In this document: in pieces, positions 10,982 to 22,147 of the stretch
How positions within the stretch are numbered: the stretch's first letter is position 1
Layout: every line of letters begins with the position of its first letter
NCBI RefSeq assembly: GCF_010093595.1
Contig: NW_022985438.1
Coordinates: forward strand, 1,388,785 to 1,452,784
Direction of reading: 5' to 3'
Source of the DNA: Mytilinidion resinicola
Taxonomy: Eukaryota; Ascomycota; Dothideomycetes; Mytilinidiales; Mytilinidiaceae
DNA: 64,000 bases
The notes under the pieces: model-generated
Database searches by the model: none
The model's input: the letters and a program-made list of their open reading frames with translations, nothing else
What the model was told of the DNA's origin: nothing
Made by a program: the position numbers and the translations under genes

Positions 10982-11683
10982 AGTCCCAATGCTTCTAGTG
11001 GTGTAGCGGCCATGATGTTTCTAGACGACTGTTTCTTCCAACTCTTGTAAACTTGCACGTTGAAAAAGACAGCAAAAGTCTCCACGAAGACGATTGACAA
11101 ATTGTCCCCCGTGCGTTACCTCTTGGGGCAGGTCTTGGCGCGGGAGAGTGAAAAAGTGTCGAGTCGAGAGCCCGAAGGCGACAGCTCAAACCACCACAAA
11201 GTCTTGTCAGATAATTTTTTGGTGAAGGTATCCCGAGGTCACGAGCTTCGTCCCACGCCAAAAAATTGTACATATCACCCGTCAGACCGTGCGCTTTGCG
11301 ACTGAAACCCCCACCAAGATCTAAAGCACACTAATAGATCCGTACGTTACGGCTACGCACGATGTCACGAATAACGGAGCAATATAGACACCATGTGACC
11401 ATATATATGGTTAAGTCAAAATTGCATTTTCCTCGGCCGTTGAGGCCGCTCAACTCCACTCGGAGGAGGGGAAACGCCAATACATTGGCTATTTGTACCC
11501 TGTGTTGAAAAGATGGCTTGCAAATCCAGCCATACCCTATTGGCCATCCCAAACACCGACCCAGATGCATAGCTTTAGATCGTGGAGGATCTATTTTTGG
11601 CGCCTGTCCATTCGTCGACGTCGTGGTCTCGTAAATTGTTGAAATACACGAGCGCGTGCGCTCTGACACGCTCTATGAGAGCT

Positions 11684-13019
11684 CTATTTTGAGGCATAGG
11701 TCTGCTTGGGTTGTGGGTATCTGTAGGGGGTGTTAGCCATGATGTATTCGATTGAGAAATTATAGGACACTTACGAGGGACCGAGTTCCTGGATGCTGAG
11801 CTTGGCGAGCCATTGGCCCAAGTCGATAGATTCCTTGATAGACTTGCCTTCGACAAGACCAGCGGTGAAACCACCAGCGAAAGCGTCACTGTGGCGGGCT
11901 TCTGTCAGTCTTTACCCCGTACTGTGGCGGAGGTCACTTACCCGGCACCGTTCGTGTCATTGATTTGGGACTTCTCGATCGCGTGGACTGGGACCTCAAC
12001 AATCTCGGCGTCTCCGCCTTCCTTGCCGATGACGGCAATGGTAGGGTCGAGTCCTTGCGTGATGATGACAGTTCGTGGACGCTTTGTGTTTTTCTTTGGC
12101 AGCGCAATTATCGCCTTGGCAATCTCCTTCAGATCAGTCGTTCCAAGAGCGTGAGATTCGGCATATGCGAGCGCCTCAGTCTCATTTCCAATCAGGATGT
12201 CCCAGTACGGAGACGTAGAGTCGAGCTGTTCCTTGAAGAACTGAGCAATGAACGGCGCAGACAGGTTGAGAATGAACAGCTAGAACATGGTTAGTCATAT
12301 AATCTCTCAGTCATACCGGTCAAGCTATCGTACCTTGTCCTTAGCAGCAGCCTCCTCGCCCAAGGCCAAGATCGCCGGGACGGACACAGTCAGATGGTAT
12401 CCTCCAACATAGTAGATTTTCGCCTGCTCGACGAGCTTCCAGACCTCTGGGCTCTTCAAGTGCTCGGGCTTGTAGTGATTCGCAGCCGCAAGATCGGTGC
12501 AGAGACTCCGGTCGTGTCCAGTAATGACCACACCACACCGTCCGGTGGGGTGCTCCTCGTCGTAGCGGTACTCCACGCGCAGGCCGGCTTCGTTGCAGAT
12601 ATCCTTGAGGATCTGGCCGTACTTGTCTTTGCCAACACAGCCAACGAATACTACCGAGTTAGGAGGAAGGATGTACTATATTAGAGAAGACGTTAGTAAC
12701 CCCGTGTATTCCAATTGACCGGAGTTGTAACTTGCCTGAGCACCTCGGGCAGTGTTCTGCGCAGCTCCACCGGCAATGACCTTTGCGTCGTGGTTCTGTA
12801 GCAAGTCCTCGTATAGTCCCATGTGCTTCTCCTCGGCCAGAATGGCATCGTTGGCCTTCAGGCCGTACTTCTCGAGGAGTTTTGCATCGCTGTACGGAAA
12901 TCAGCCATTGAAGCCCCAGATGGCTAGCCTTTCGCTAGGAATCATACGCACCCGAGTCCTTGAATGTCGAGCAATGGGTTCTCTAGGCAGAAAAGCTCGT
13001 AGTTTCCGGTTGAGGCCAT
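11684..13019 (-). CDS. Adenosine kinase
   Basis: Six exons (minus, 5' to 3'): 13019-12952, 12889-12736, 12675-12334, 12279-11942, 11888-11775, 11720-11684, giving 350 residues, the usual size. It phosphorylates adenosine to AMP (purine salvage, keeps the methyl cycle running). PfkB/ribokinase fold: N-terminal ENPLLDIQG, YGLKANDAILAEEKH, the substrate-site AGGAAQNTARGAQ, YYVGGYHLTVSV, the ATP/Mg region GNETEA, and the catalytic NGAGDAF with Asp302 as base. The C-terminus SIQELGPSYP is typical. Intron 2 (12735-12676) begins GC rather than GT; the reading frame requires this donor, which has a strong flank (CAG|GCAAGT). The catalytic residues appear intact. Confidence 0.95.
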
Positions 13020-14010
13020 GGTGGTAATTCGTTGTTGGTGGGGAGTGAAGGTCGTGGTGGGGTGGAATGGAGCAAGAAATTGTCGGGGACCGGAAGACCT
13101 CGAGTGCCCAAAGTCCGCAAGCTGACTACTCCGTCTCCATCTCACCCCCGACGACGCCCGCGGAATAAATCGCTGTGCTTGTGAACACGAAAACCGTAAG
13201 GATGCCATTGATACGGTTGGATTGGTTCTCTACAGAAAACATGAACGTGGTGGACTCCTTGCCTCTGTCCGTGTCTCTGTCACTCAAGCCTAGACCCTAG
13301 GCTCACCTGAGGTCAGGAGATCTGCTAAAGGGTCGTCTCCCTCACATACTTCATCGTCTCACGAAACTCTTCCATGTCAACCACGGCAAACCGGTTTCTT
13401 CAGCACCGAACATACGGTAGGTCGGCGAAAATTTACGGAGGGACGTTGGCCCGACGGTGCTCCAAGGTCCTGGGGAACATCACAAGCAATGATGCTATCT
13501 CCATTGTACGGAGCATTTATCTCCCTTCAGCTTCGTCGCTCCTAAAACAAACTGTAGTTGACTGTTGGAGCGAAGATGACAAAGCTTTTATTTTAAGATG
13601 CTGCCAATCAGCTCCTGGGATATGATTCAGGATGGTAGAATGGAACGAAATTCATAACCCCTCACGTCTATTGTCGGACAAGCCTCGGACGAGGAACAAG
13701 TATAAAGACGCCCTGCCTCTCACTCCATTGAACTCATCGAGTATTTACTCTTGCAAACACCACCAGTTCAAAACTAGTCCTTCCACCGCCGAGGCAAGAT
13801 AGACGAGAATATCAAGCCAATCAAGCCATTTTTTACGCCACCAGTCTCTTTATCAGCCTCAGCTGAGAAGCAAGCTTTCCAAGGAAAAGACTTGTACTCG
13901 CAGGCAGCCAGTGGTTCGCCCTAATTTTCAATTCCGCCTACTCGTGGAACCATTGCGCTTGCCTTTACAACTCCATCCTCCCACTTCCGGCTTCTACAAC
14001 TTTTTCAATC
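13020..14010. other. Divergent intergenic region
   Basis: Shared upstream region of adenosine kinase (minus) and the SDR reductase (plus). An 83-codon open frame at 13374-13625 shows no domain. A TATAAA lies at 13701. Confidence 0.5.
13701..13706 (+). promoter_or_regulatory. TATA box upstream of the SDR reductase
   Basis: TATAAA followed by a pyrimidine-rich stretch (CCCTGCCTCTCACTCC), about 305 bases before the ATG at 14011. It suggests a leader of roughly 270 bases. Confidence 0.45.
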
Positions 14011-15045
14011 ATGGCCGACAAAGGCGAACTCGTCCTGGTCACAGGTGGAACGGGCTTCATCGGCGTGTACTGCATTTTCCAGTGTCTCGCCGCTGGCTAC
14101 CGAGTGCGAACCACAATCCGGTCACTTAAGCGGGAAAACGACGTCAAGAAGATGCTCGAGGAAGGAGAGGCCACCAACATCGACAGGCTGAGCTTCGCCG
14201 AGGCCGACCTATCCAAAGACGACGGCTGGAAAGAAGCGATCGAGGGCTGCACATACGTCCTCCACGTCGCTTCTCCCTTCCCACCCGCGCCCCCAAAGCA
14301 CGAGGACGACCTCATCATCCCTGCGCGCGAAGGCACCTTGAGGGTCTTACGCCTTGCGCGTGACGCTGGCGTGAAGCGCGTGGTTGTCACCTCGTCTTTT
14401 GCCGCCATCGGCTATGGCCACACGAAGAAGATTGAAGTATACGACGAAAAGACTTGGACGAATCCGGATGGGCCTGGTCCGAGCGCCTACATCAAGAGCA
14501 AGGCAATAGCCGAACGCGCCGCCTGGGACTTCATAGAGAAGGAAGGCGGGGCCTTGGAACTATCGACCGTTTTGCCAGTTGGTGTGTTCGGTCCAGTCCT
14601 GGGACCAGACTTCTCGATATCGATCCAGATAGTGCAACGCTTGTTGAACGGAAGCTTTCCAGGAGCCCCAAACCTGAGTTTTGGCGTCGTGGATGTGAGA
14701 GATGTCGCTGATCTGCATCTCCGCGCAATGACGGATCCTAAAGCGAAGGGGGAAAGATTCCTGGCTGTTTCGCCTCCCGCAATGACAATCCTGGAAATGT
14801 CACTAGCATTGAGAGAGCGGCTGGGCAAGGCTGCAAAAAAGGCGCCGACGCGGATTCTACCCAACATTGTGCTCAGGCTGATAGCAGTCTTCGACAAGGC
14901 CGTTTCCCTGGTCCTGCCCGAGCTTGGTGAGATTAAGGTCATGTCTAACGATAAGGCCACGGGGGTATTGGGCTGGCAGCCACGGTCGAACGTTGATGCG
15001 ATTATGGCCACCGCAGAAAGTTTGATCAAATATGATTTAGTGTAA
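14011..15045 (+). CDS. NAD(P)-dependent extended SDR reductase (dihydroflavonol reductase/GRE2-like)
   Basis: Single exon, 344 residues. It starts right before the nucleotide-binding strand: VLVTGGTGFIG at residues 8-18 is the Rossmann TGxxGxxG. ADLSKDDGW near 65-73 is the adenine-side Asp motif, and YVLHVASPFP at about 82-91 is the family's conserved strand. VVVTSSFAAIGYG holds the catalytic Ser, and SAYIKSKAIAE holds the YxxxK pair (Tyr160, Lys164). FGVVDVRDVADLHLRAM is the late family signature. Members reduce aldehydes or ketones such as methylglyoxal or xenobiotic carbonyls with NADPH in the cytosol. The exact substrate is unknown. The gene stands alone, with a long C-rich leader. Confidence 0.93.
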   Translation: MADKGELVLVTGGTGFIGVYCIFQCLAAGYRVRTTIRSLKRENDVKKMLEEGEATNIDRLSFAEADLSKDDGWKEAIEGCTYVLHVASPFPPAPPKHEDDLIIPAREGTLRVLRLARDAGVKRVVVTSSFAAIGYGHTKKIEVYDEKTWTNPDGPGPSAYIKSKAIAERAAWDFIEKEGGALELSTVLPVGVFGPVLGPDFSISIQIVQRLLNGSFPGAPNLSFGVVDVRDVADLHLRAMTDPKAKGERFLAVSPPAMTILEMSLALRERLGKAAKKAPTRILPNIVLRLIAVFDKAVSLVLPELGEIKVMSNDKATGVLGWQPRSNVDAIMATAESLIKYDLV

Positions 15046-17238
15046 GAGAGCCGACAAGTATTGCTACGGCAACTCCAGGGAATATTTGAAGTTGGAGTAT
15101 TTGGATCGCGGATTTTATCAGACTTGTGTTGAATGTTAATGAATTTAATCAAGTGAAGAGAGCGGTGTCATCTATACCATGCTGCCGATGTGATGGTCCT
15201 GCTCGTAGTGTTCAACATGGTACTAATTGTACCCGTCGCGGCCGTCGTTCGACATTGGAAGTGAAGCGCAACGGTAATGACAATATTCCGTGAAGTGTGA
15301 TTGATGCCGTATCCGGAAATGATCGCGATGATCTAAAAGAACATGAAGCGGAAAATACTGGCGAAGAGCTGATATGGATACGTAACACGAACATAGAGTG
15401 ACCAAACTGATGAAGTACGAAAACACGTTCGGGGCCAAACCTTTGCTTTATAAGGACCCTTGACAAGTTTTCACACTTGAAGGGAAGCAGTACCAACAGC
15501 ATAATGAACAATGACTGCGCAGTGACTCTTCTGGCGTCGACATGCATAGCTGAGTGATTGCAACAGGCGGTGATGAATGCCCGCTCCTTCACCTCTCGTC
15601 TGCTTTCCGAACTCAACGCTCGGTCAAGCCACGGCTCAGGCACACGCAGGGCGCACATTGATGATTCCAGGGTTAGTGTCAGCGCGGATGCAATGCAGCG
15701 GACAAGCGGTGGTAGGGCTGGTAGGGCTGCCTAGGGTGGTATTCGAGATGCTGGCTAGAACGAATTGACTACCAGCTCAGCACTACCTGCTATTAATACC
15801 TTGCAGAAGGTCGGTCGGTGAGTGCTGCAACCTCCCACGCCGAGACGCTGAGCTGAGTGTTGCAGGTTAGGCCAAGCCCCCACTTACCGCTCTTCACCGG
15901 GTACGCCCTGTTATAATCTGCCATTTTGGACTCCCCGGGAAGAAATGGCCTGCTAAGGTGGTATCGCTTCACTTTTCTGCTCAAAGTGGTCAATTCGAAG
16001 TCGGTGAGAGTCCGCGTTAGAATGTCTAGGCAACTGGCAAGAGAGTTACTTCAATGTTTTATCTCATTGGCTATTAGGCGCCTCTGGTCTGTGGAGCGGC
16101 GTGGGCCTCATCCTGTTGGTGATTGGCCCTGTATTAACGAACTGATGGAAGTCGACTTTATCAATGAGAGAAACGAAAGCAAAAAATAAGGCCGCAACGA
16201 ATGTGTGTTGAAAGTTGAAGTTTTATCGGCGGATATTTCGCCAAATAGGCAGACGTCACGGGTTAAACGAGATTTGAATGACCTTGAGCGTATATTATAC
16301 CAAGGATGGCAATGATAGCATACCCGTTCATTCGCGTGAATTGTCATTCTTGCTTCAAAATATGTCACTTGCCGTTGTCACGTGCCTTTGGGATATAGAA
16401 ATGAAAACACGGTGGGGTATCCGTGTGGCTCTGTATGACATTTAGCAATCAGAGAATAGAGACTAATTAGTCCATCGCCTCTACCATCAGGTCTCGAATT
16501 TCCTCGGATAATCCAGTCACTGGAAGCAAAGGAGCAAGAGGCTGAATAAAGCAATAAATTCCAACAAAACATGCACTACTTCTCGAATGACCGTTTGGAG
16601 CCTTCTGGCAAAGCAAGCCAGCGATATGGTATGCCATGCAGAGACAGAGAGTTATGCATATATATGCATCGCAAGCAGTAAAACAATGAAACAGGCCTTC
16701 CAACACCCTTCTACAATTGTGTGGACGGATGCGGTCAGGCAACAGGAATTCTGACAAAGAACCACCAGCAGAAACGACAGCTCTTTCACAGCCGCAGATC
16801 CATTACCCACCCTTCATCTCTCCATGTTCTGTGTCGCACGCGCAAAAAGCATATTATAAGATGACAGCAAATGAAATGCACAGCAGATGCACCTACTCTC
16901 CGACACACTGGCTCTGGTAGACAGGCCCTGTGCCCATCCTCCCGCGCATCATTCATCCCGATTCTTGGATAGAAAGCCATCAACACGTCAGCCGAAGACT
17001 CTCGCGAAAGGTCGTATTTGCGGTAGAAACGGTTGGTACAGTCTTGCGACATTCAGAAATTTCGAATAGCTCGAGCCGAAGTGCCGGAGACGCCGTTGAA
17101 TGAAGAGCATGGCGACACAGCAACAATATGCGCTCTTTATTTAAGAAGCAGTTGTGTTGCGCCACGACGATTCCGTGATTGATTGCAGATTTGTAGCCCG
17201 TAACCAGCCTACTTAGAAGGCAGGTTGGACAGCTACAT
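15046..17238. other. Intergenic, no supported gene
   Basis: About 2.2 kb between the 3' ends of two convergent genes. Open frames on either strand (for example 15212-15658 minus and 16467-16757 minus) have no recognisable domain, conserved motif or coherent splicing. I see no repeat or transposon structure. Confidence 0.5.
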
Positions 17239-20064
17239 TCAGCCACCTTGACCATTTGGAGGCGTTCGACCATACGAACTGGTTCCCCTCTCGAGATCTG
17301 AGCTCCAGGTGCTCCTGTTGCCGGAAAATATCGAGCTCATTAGGTTGATGTTGGCTACGCTCTGATGGACGGCTTGGCCGTTTCCATAGATTGCTTGATT
17401 CGTGTTGCCTAAAACGGCACCGTTCCCGAAGCTATTGCCTAGACCGTTGGTATACGCAGCAGGGTGTGGAAGGGGATTTGGAGTGACGGTAGGCCCAGTC
17501 CAGTCTTGGAAGGCATTGGAGCTCCGGATAGAGTTCACTGAATTTCCACGTGAGTGTCCGAAATGATCAGTACTCATGAAGGGAGAGTTTCGAGGCGCGA
17601 GCCCGCTCGCCGTAGGGGATGCAGGTCCCGGAGAGCCGTACTGAGGATTCCATATGCCACCATCATTGTACTTTTGCGCAGGTAGCGAGGGCAATTTTGC
17701 AGGAGGCTGTATGATCGACGAGCTAGACGACATCCGGTTCATTGGTGTGCTGAAAATTGGAGGTTGCGGAGAGCACAGAGGTTTGCCGTAGTGCTGGACA
17801 GCATTGACGAAATCGCTCACGGTGAGCGGGCCAATACCATATGAGGTATCATCCACGAGGGCTGTATCTTCAAACGTTTGTTCTGGAGGGGTCGGAGGGA
17901 TGTTTTCGTCCTCCTCCTGCAGAGGATCCAGACCATCGTCTTGACCGACTAGATCATCGACCATACGGTTCATAGCTACGTCTTTGGTGATGATCGTAGA
18001 AGCTGATTCCGAAGGAGCAATATCGTGAGAGACTTGGTCCACTTGCAACGGGATTTCTGGCGTAAATAACGGCATATCCATGCTCTCCGCAGGGAGGAGG
18101 GGAGAACCGTCGGGTCTATTATTAGGGCTCGCGAGAAGCTCAGACGGTAAACCCGCTTCTTGGTAGACGAATCGGCGACCATGGAGCTCCAAAGGAGTAG
18201 CCTCCACCTCAACCAAGACGAGACCAGCTTCCAGTAGATCGCGAACTCTAATGACCATTTCCTCATTTGGGTGATGCCGCTCGACTTCCGGGTCGGACCA
18301 TCTGGGCTTCAATCGGCCAGTGGACTTGGCGTACCAGTTATCCTTTGTCTCGTCGCCGGCGAGAGGCTGGAAGGCAATAGTGTGCACGTCCTCGTCCAGC
18401 AGGTAGACCCTCTCAAGTAGTGCAACTTCTTCTGGGGGAAAAACCGACATAAGAAGAGTTAGAGTCTCGGCATAAGCCTTCCACAACTCCTGGACTTCGA
18501 CTTTGGTCAATGTGTCTGCTACATGGGCGTTGAGTATACGCCAGAATTTGGTAAACCACATGCTGTACAGCCAAAGACTCGGAAGCACACGGCGTGCAAC
18601 CACCGTGATCTTGTCGGAAAGCTGAGGAGGCCGGTCTCCATTTGGTGCAGTGACGTCGTCTCGGTCCGTGAGTCGCTCAAGCTCTGACTGAAGAAGCTGG
18701 AGCAACGTGAAAAATGTTTTGACGTTCAGTCGCAAGAAATAGAAGTATGACCTAATGGTCGATTCCTCGCGATTTGGTTCTGGATCAGTCAGTCATTTAT
18801 TCAGATGGTCAGCCCGACAAGAAACTAACCTTGAACCCGGAGCGACGCAAAGTACTCTGCCGCTAGATTGATGAGGATTATTTTCTGTAAAATGCCATCT
18901 AGAGACTGCTCCTTCAGTTCAATGGTTAATTGGCTGAGCACCTCGTTCTCAAGCTCTTCGTGCTCAGGGAAGTCCTCTCCCTTATAGCATTTGCTGTGCA
19001 GACGCACAAACCAGGAAATGAGCGCTTGGCCGGCGCCATTGCCATCACGTGTCGCACGACTGCTAATGAGCTCTCCTTTCTCCCAGGCCAACCGGATCTT
19101 CTTGAATTCGAGCTCGAGATTTGCCTTCGCCAGTGGGTAACCCTGTTTGGTGGAAAGTGCACGGTAGAGGTGGTATGTGGTCCGGAAATGATCTCCATCC
19201 TCACGTGCTATGACGGCTTGCTGGTTGTGGGAAACGCCGGCATCCGGGTAGATCTCTGTCGCGAGCCCGTAATAGCCCTTCGCGGGGCCCCACTTGCGCT
19301 CTTTACCATCGCCAAGCGCTGCAGTTTCGCGGTATCGGGAGAGGTCTCCAAGTTGGATGAGAGTCTGGTGGCAGGATAGGAGGATTTCATGTTTCAGTTT
19401 TGGGGAGAGAGGTTGCTTCGAGCGGACGTTCGGTTCTATAGCATGGGTGAGTTTTCGCCAGCAGAGGAGAGCTGGAGGTTCCGTACCATTCTTGCTGTAC
19501 ATCTGTGCAACCTTGCGAAGCTCCGGGATCCCGTCAAACCGCGCGTCCAGGTTCAGGATGTACTGGCGATAGAAACGCTGACTAGATTTGATAAATTCCA
19601 AGAACGCCTTGGCGACCTTTCGGTTCTCCACAATGTGGTGCTGCTTGCCATTGTTGCGCTTCAACTACGCTGGTGTCAGGGGTGAATTGTATATTCCGGG
19701 ACAAGGTAGCGAACCTGTCCAAGTCTCTTGCGATATCTGTTGGATATCTTGGTATGGGCAGCCCAGAGGCGGGCCTCGATGCTGTGCGCTTCGGCATACT
19801 GGAAGTCGCTGAATATAATCCTCTCACTCGCAACGCGGAAACTGCAGTGTCTGTGAGCAATCGCCCTGGTATATCGTGATAGCTGTGTATCCTACTCTTC
19901 AATGAGAACCGCTATTTCAGCGTCGGGCGCATTGCTCTCGAGGCTCTGGGTGAGTAGTTGCTCTACCGCATTCGCAAGCCTAGAGGGCGCGTCAGTCACA
20001 GCTGGCTGGGGAAATGGAGGCGCAGAACAGCATACTGTGCAGCCTGCTCAATCTGCGTTGCCAT
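17239..20064 (-). CDS. Est1/EBS1/SMG7-like protein (NMD / telomerase-associated factor)
   Basis: Five exons (minus, 5' to 3'): 20064-20036, 19979-19896, 19808-19715, 19664-18830, 18779-17239, giving 860 residues. The first three exons are tiny but join in phase and restore the SMG7-type N-terminus: DFQYAEAHSIEARLW then KISNRYRK. A TPR/14-3-3-like region follows, with GDLSRYRE, KGYYGLATEIYPDAG and HNQQAVIAREDGDHF, and DGDHFRTTYHLYRAL is the clearest family block. Then comes the Est1 DNA/RNA-binding region. The C-terminal third is Ser/Pro/Asn-rich and probably disordered. Members bind phosphorylated Upf1 and steer nonsense-mediated decay, or take part in telomere maintenance. The two roles cannot be separated from sequence. 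It is divergent from the zinc-finger gene. Confidence 0.9.
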
Positions 20065-20554
20065 GCCTGCGGGCAGAGGGAATGGCGATGTTCATGGGCG
20101 ACCCCACGGTCAGCCGCCAGGTCAGACGTGCGAAAGATGTAGCGGGCGGGCGGCGTAGTTTCCGCAATCCATGGAGACAGGCTAGTCTCCCTTAAAAGAG
20201 AAGCGGACAAGCACTGGTGGGTGGATAAAGAGCGGGCAGCAAACTGCGGCCAGAGACTGTCTGACCGCGAGGGGAGTGAAGAGGTGAGGTGGTGGACTGA
20301 AGATCTGGTCGAGACAGCACAGACGAACGGACCACGGATTCCTTGGGCGCGCACTCCCCTCCCAAGTCGCCACGGTCCCCCCAATTCACCACCAGGAACC
20401 CTGGCTAGACCTTCCGCCCGTGCCTGATTCAGCCCTGCCAGACACACGTAGCACGCCCAACTTCACTTTCGTGCTGCAGCTTGACGCGAGGTGGAACTGG
20501 AACAGCTCGTCAAAGAACAAGCGCCTCCAAGTAAACCTCACCACCACACTCACA

Positions 20555-21707
20555 ATGGTCAAGCGCTCACGGCCAGACTCCCCCCCGTCCGGAGACGACG
20601 CGGACTCGCCCGTTCTAGATATCGAGCGCGCCTCCCGTACCGTGTCACCCGCGTCGACCGACCACGAGAGCCGCGCAGCCAAGATCACCCATCTTGATGC
20701 CAGCAGCGCCTCGGACGAGCAGCACGTCGTGATGAAATGCCTCCTCCCGCCGCACCAGCCGTTGGATTTCACGTCGTTTGAAGACTACGAAGTCCATTAT
20801 CAAAAGGCCCATGTCAATCGCTGTCAAGAGTGCCACAAGAACTTTCCCTCTGATCACTATTTGGGCCTGCATATCGCAGAGAACCATGATCCTTTGAACG
20901 AGATCAAGAGGTCTCGGGGGGAGAAGACGGTAAGAGGTCGACCATTTCGTGTCTCGCCATATTTTAAACAACATTTTCTACATATAAAGATACCGTACCA
21001 AACGACCTCTATTTTTAGTCTCATCCATATCATGCCACGTCTTTCGCGCCTTGATCCTTCTTACCAATTCTACTACCCCCATTGCTGTTGTCCATAACCC
21101 CACCCCCTACTTTCCCGGTCCCGCTAGCTTTTATTTCTCTCCCAAGGAGCTAAATACCTCCCCTTCATTCCCTCCACCCCACATGACCCTAATGAACCAC
21201 CCTATCTGACCCTCCTAGTACGCCTGCTTCGTCTCCGACTGCGACCGCCTCTGCAGCACCCCGCACAAGCGCCGCCTCCACCTCATCGACAAGCACCAGT
21301 TCCCCAAATACTACGACTTCTTCGTCATCAACGATGGGCTCGACAAGCGGAACTCCCTCCTGCGGACCGGCCACCACCGCCGACGGAGCTCGGCAGCTAC
21401 GACCACGGCGAGATCGCGGGCGGCATCGAATGTGAATGTGAGCGTGGGGAAGAGCGAGAAGAGCGTCGAGGAGGAAGAGAAGGACGGGGAGGACGGGAGT
21501 AGCGAAGAGGATGAAGATGAGGACGAGGAAGAGATGAAGGAGGGTGTGCCGGAGAGCAAAGCGAATGAAACTGGAAAGAGCAAGGCAAAGGTTGCCGCGG
21601 ATTTGGATAGTATCACGTCGTCAATGTCCGCACTGAAGTTTGTGCCGAAAAGTGTTAGGTTCGGGAGAGGACGAGGGAGAGGAAGGGCCGGGTTCGCAGC
21701 GTCCTAG
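20555..21707 (+). CDS. C2H2 zinc-finger protein, ZNF511-like
   Basis: Two exons, 20555-20929 and 21219-21707 (intron 289 nt, long for this window), giving 287 residues. The N-terminus is basic then acidic (MVKRSRPDSPPSGDDADSPV). Zinc-binding blocks are RCQECHKNFPSDHYLGLHIA with ENH, and YACFVSDCDRLCSTPHKRR with LHLIDKH. The motif FPSDHYLGLHIAENHDP and the following HKRRLHLIDKHQFPKYYDF order are those of ZNF511-type proteins. The C-terminal part has a long Glu/Asp run (about residues 200-235) and ends in an RGRGRGR segment. A nuclear or RNA-related role is likely but unproven. The upstream intergenic region is shared with the SMG7-like gene. Confidence 0.82.
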
Positions 21708-22147
21708 AGCCATCTCACCACATTGCCAAAATCATGATAGACCTGGCGGGTACAAGGCAGCATTGGCGAGTTCTCGACATAGGTATTTTGTCATCTTTGG
21801 CGGCATCACGACTTTATGAGAAAAGTAGACATCACGTGATCACGAATCAATGCTCTAGTTCATGGCGGCGGCGCATAAACCGAGTAGATGAAAAATATGC
21901 CGTTCTGTTTCGATGTGAATGCGCGAGTGCTTCTTGTCATTGCTTGCTGACTAGGGACGTGTGATGTACAGGATATCCAAGATCGACCGCAGCCTCCACC
22001 CAAACCTTGAAGCATGCAAGTGCGAAAAGCAAATGCCCGACCCGATTGCTGGAAGCAAAGTTTGCCCCAATAATCTCACAAATCTAACCCAGAAAGATCC
22101 TAGAATCACGGCATCCGCCAGCCGCCTCCCCACCAGCCCGATTCAGC
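21708..22147. other. Intergenic between convergent genes
   Basis: Only short open frames; nothing recognisable on either strand. Confidence 0.5.

Larger units (their letters stand above)
9904..11683. other. Intergenic, with a possible P-loop remnant
   Basis: No intact gene is supported. The minus strand of 10646-10981 encodes an isolated Walker A-like LNGGTGHGKSYL within about 110 residues that otherwise match nothing I know. Its 5' and 3' parts do not join to other domains. The rest shows only short open frames. Confidence 0.4.

Noticed and set aside
14487..15152. 221-codon frame antisense to the SDR reductase
   Set aside because: Overlaps a single-exon enzyme with complete catalytic motifs; it is a shadow.
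15212..15658. 148-codon minus frame in the gene-poor region
   Set aside because: No recognisable domain and no supported splicing or promoter.
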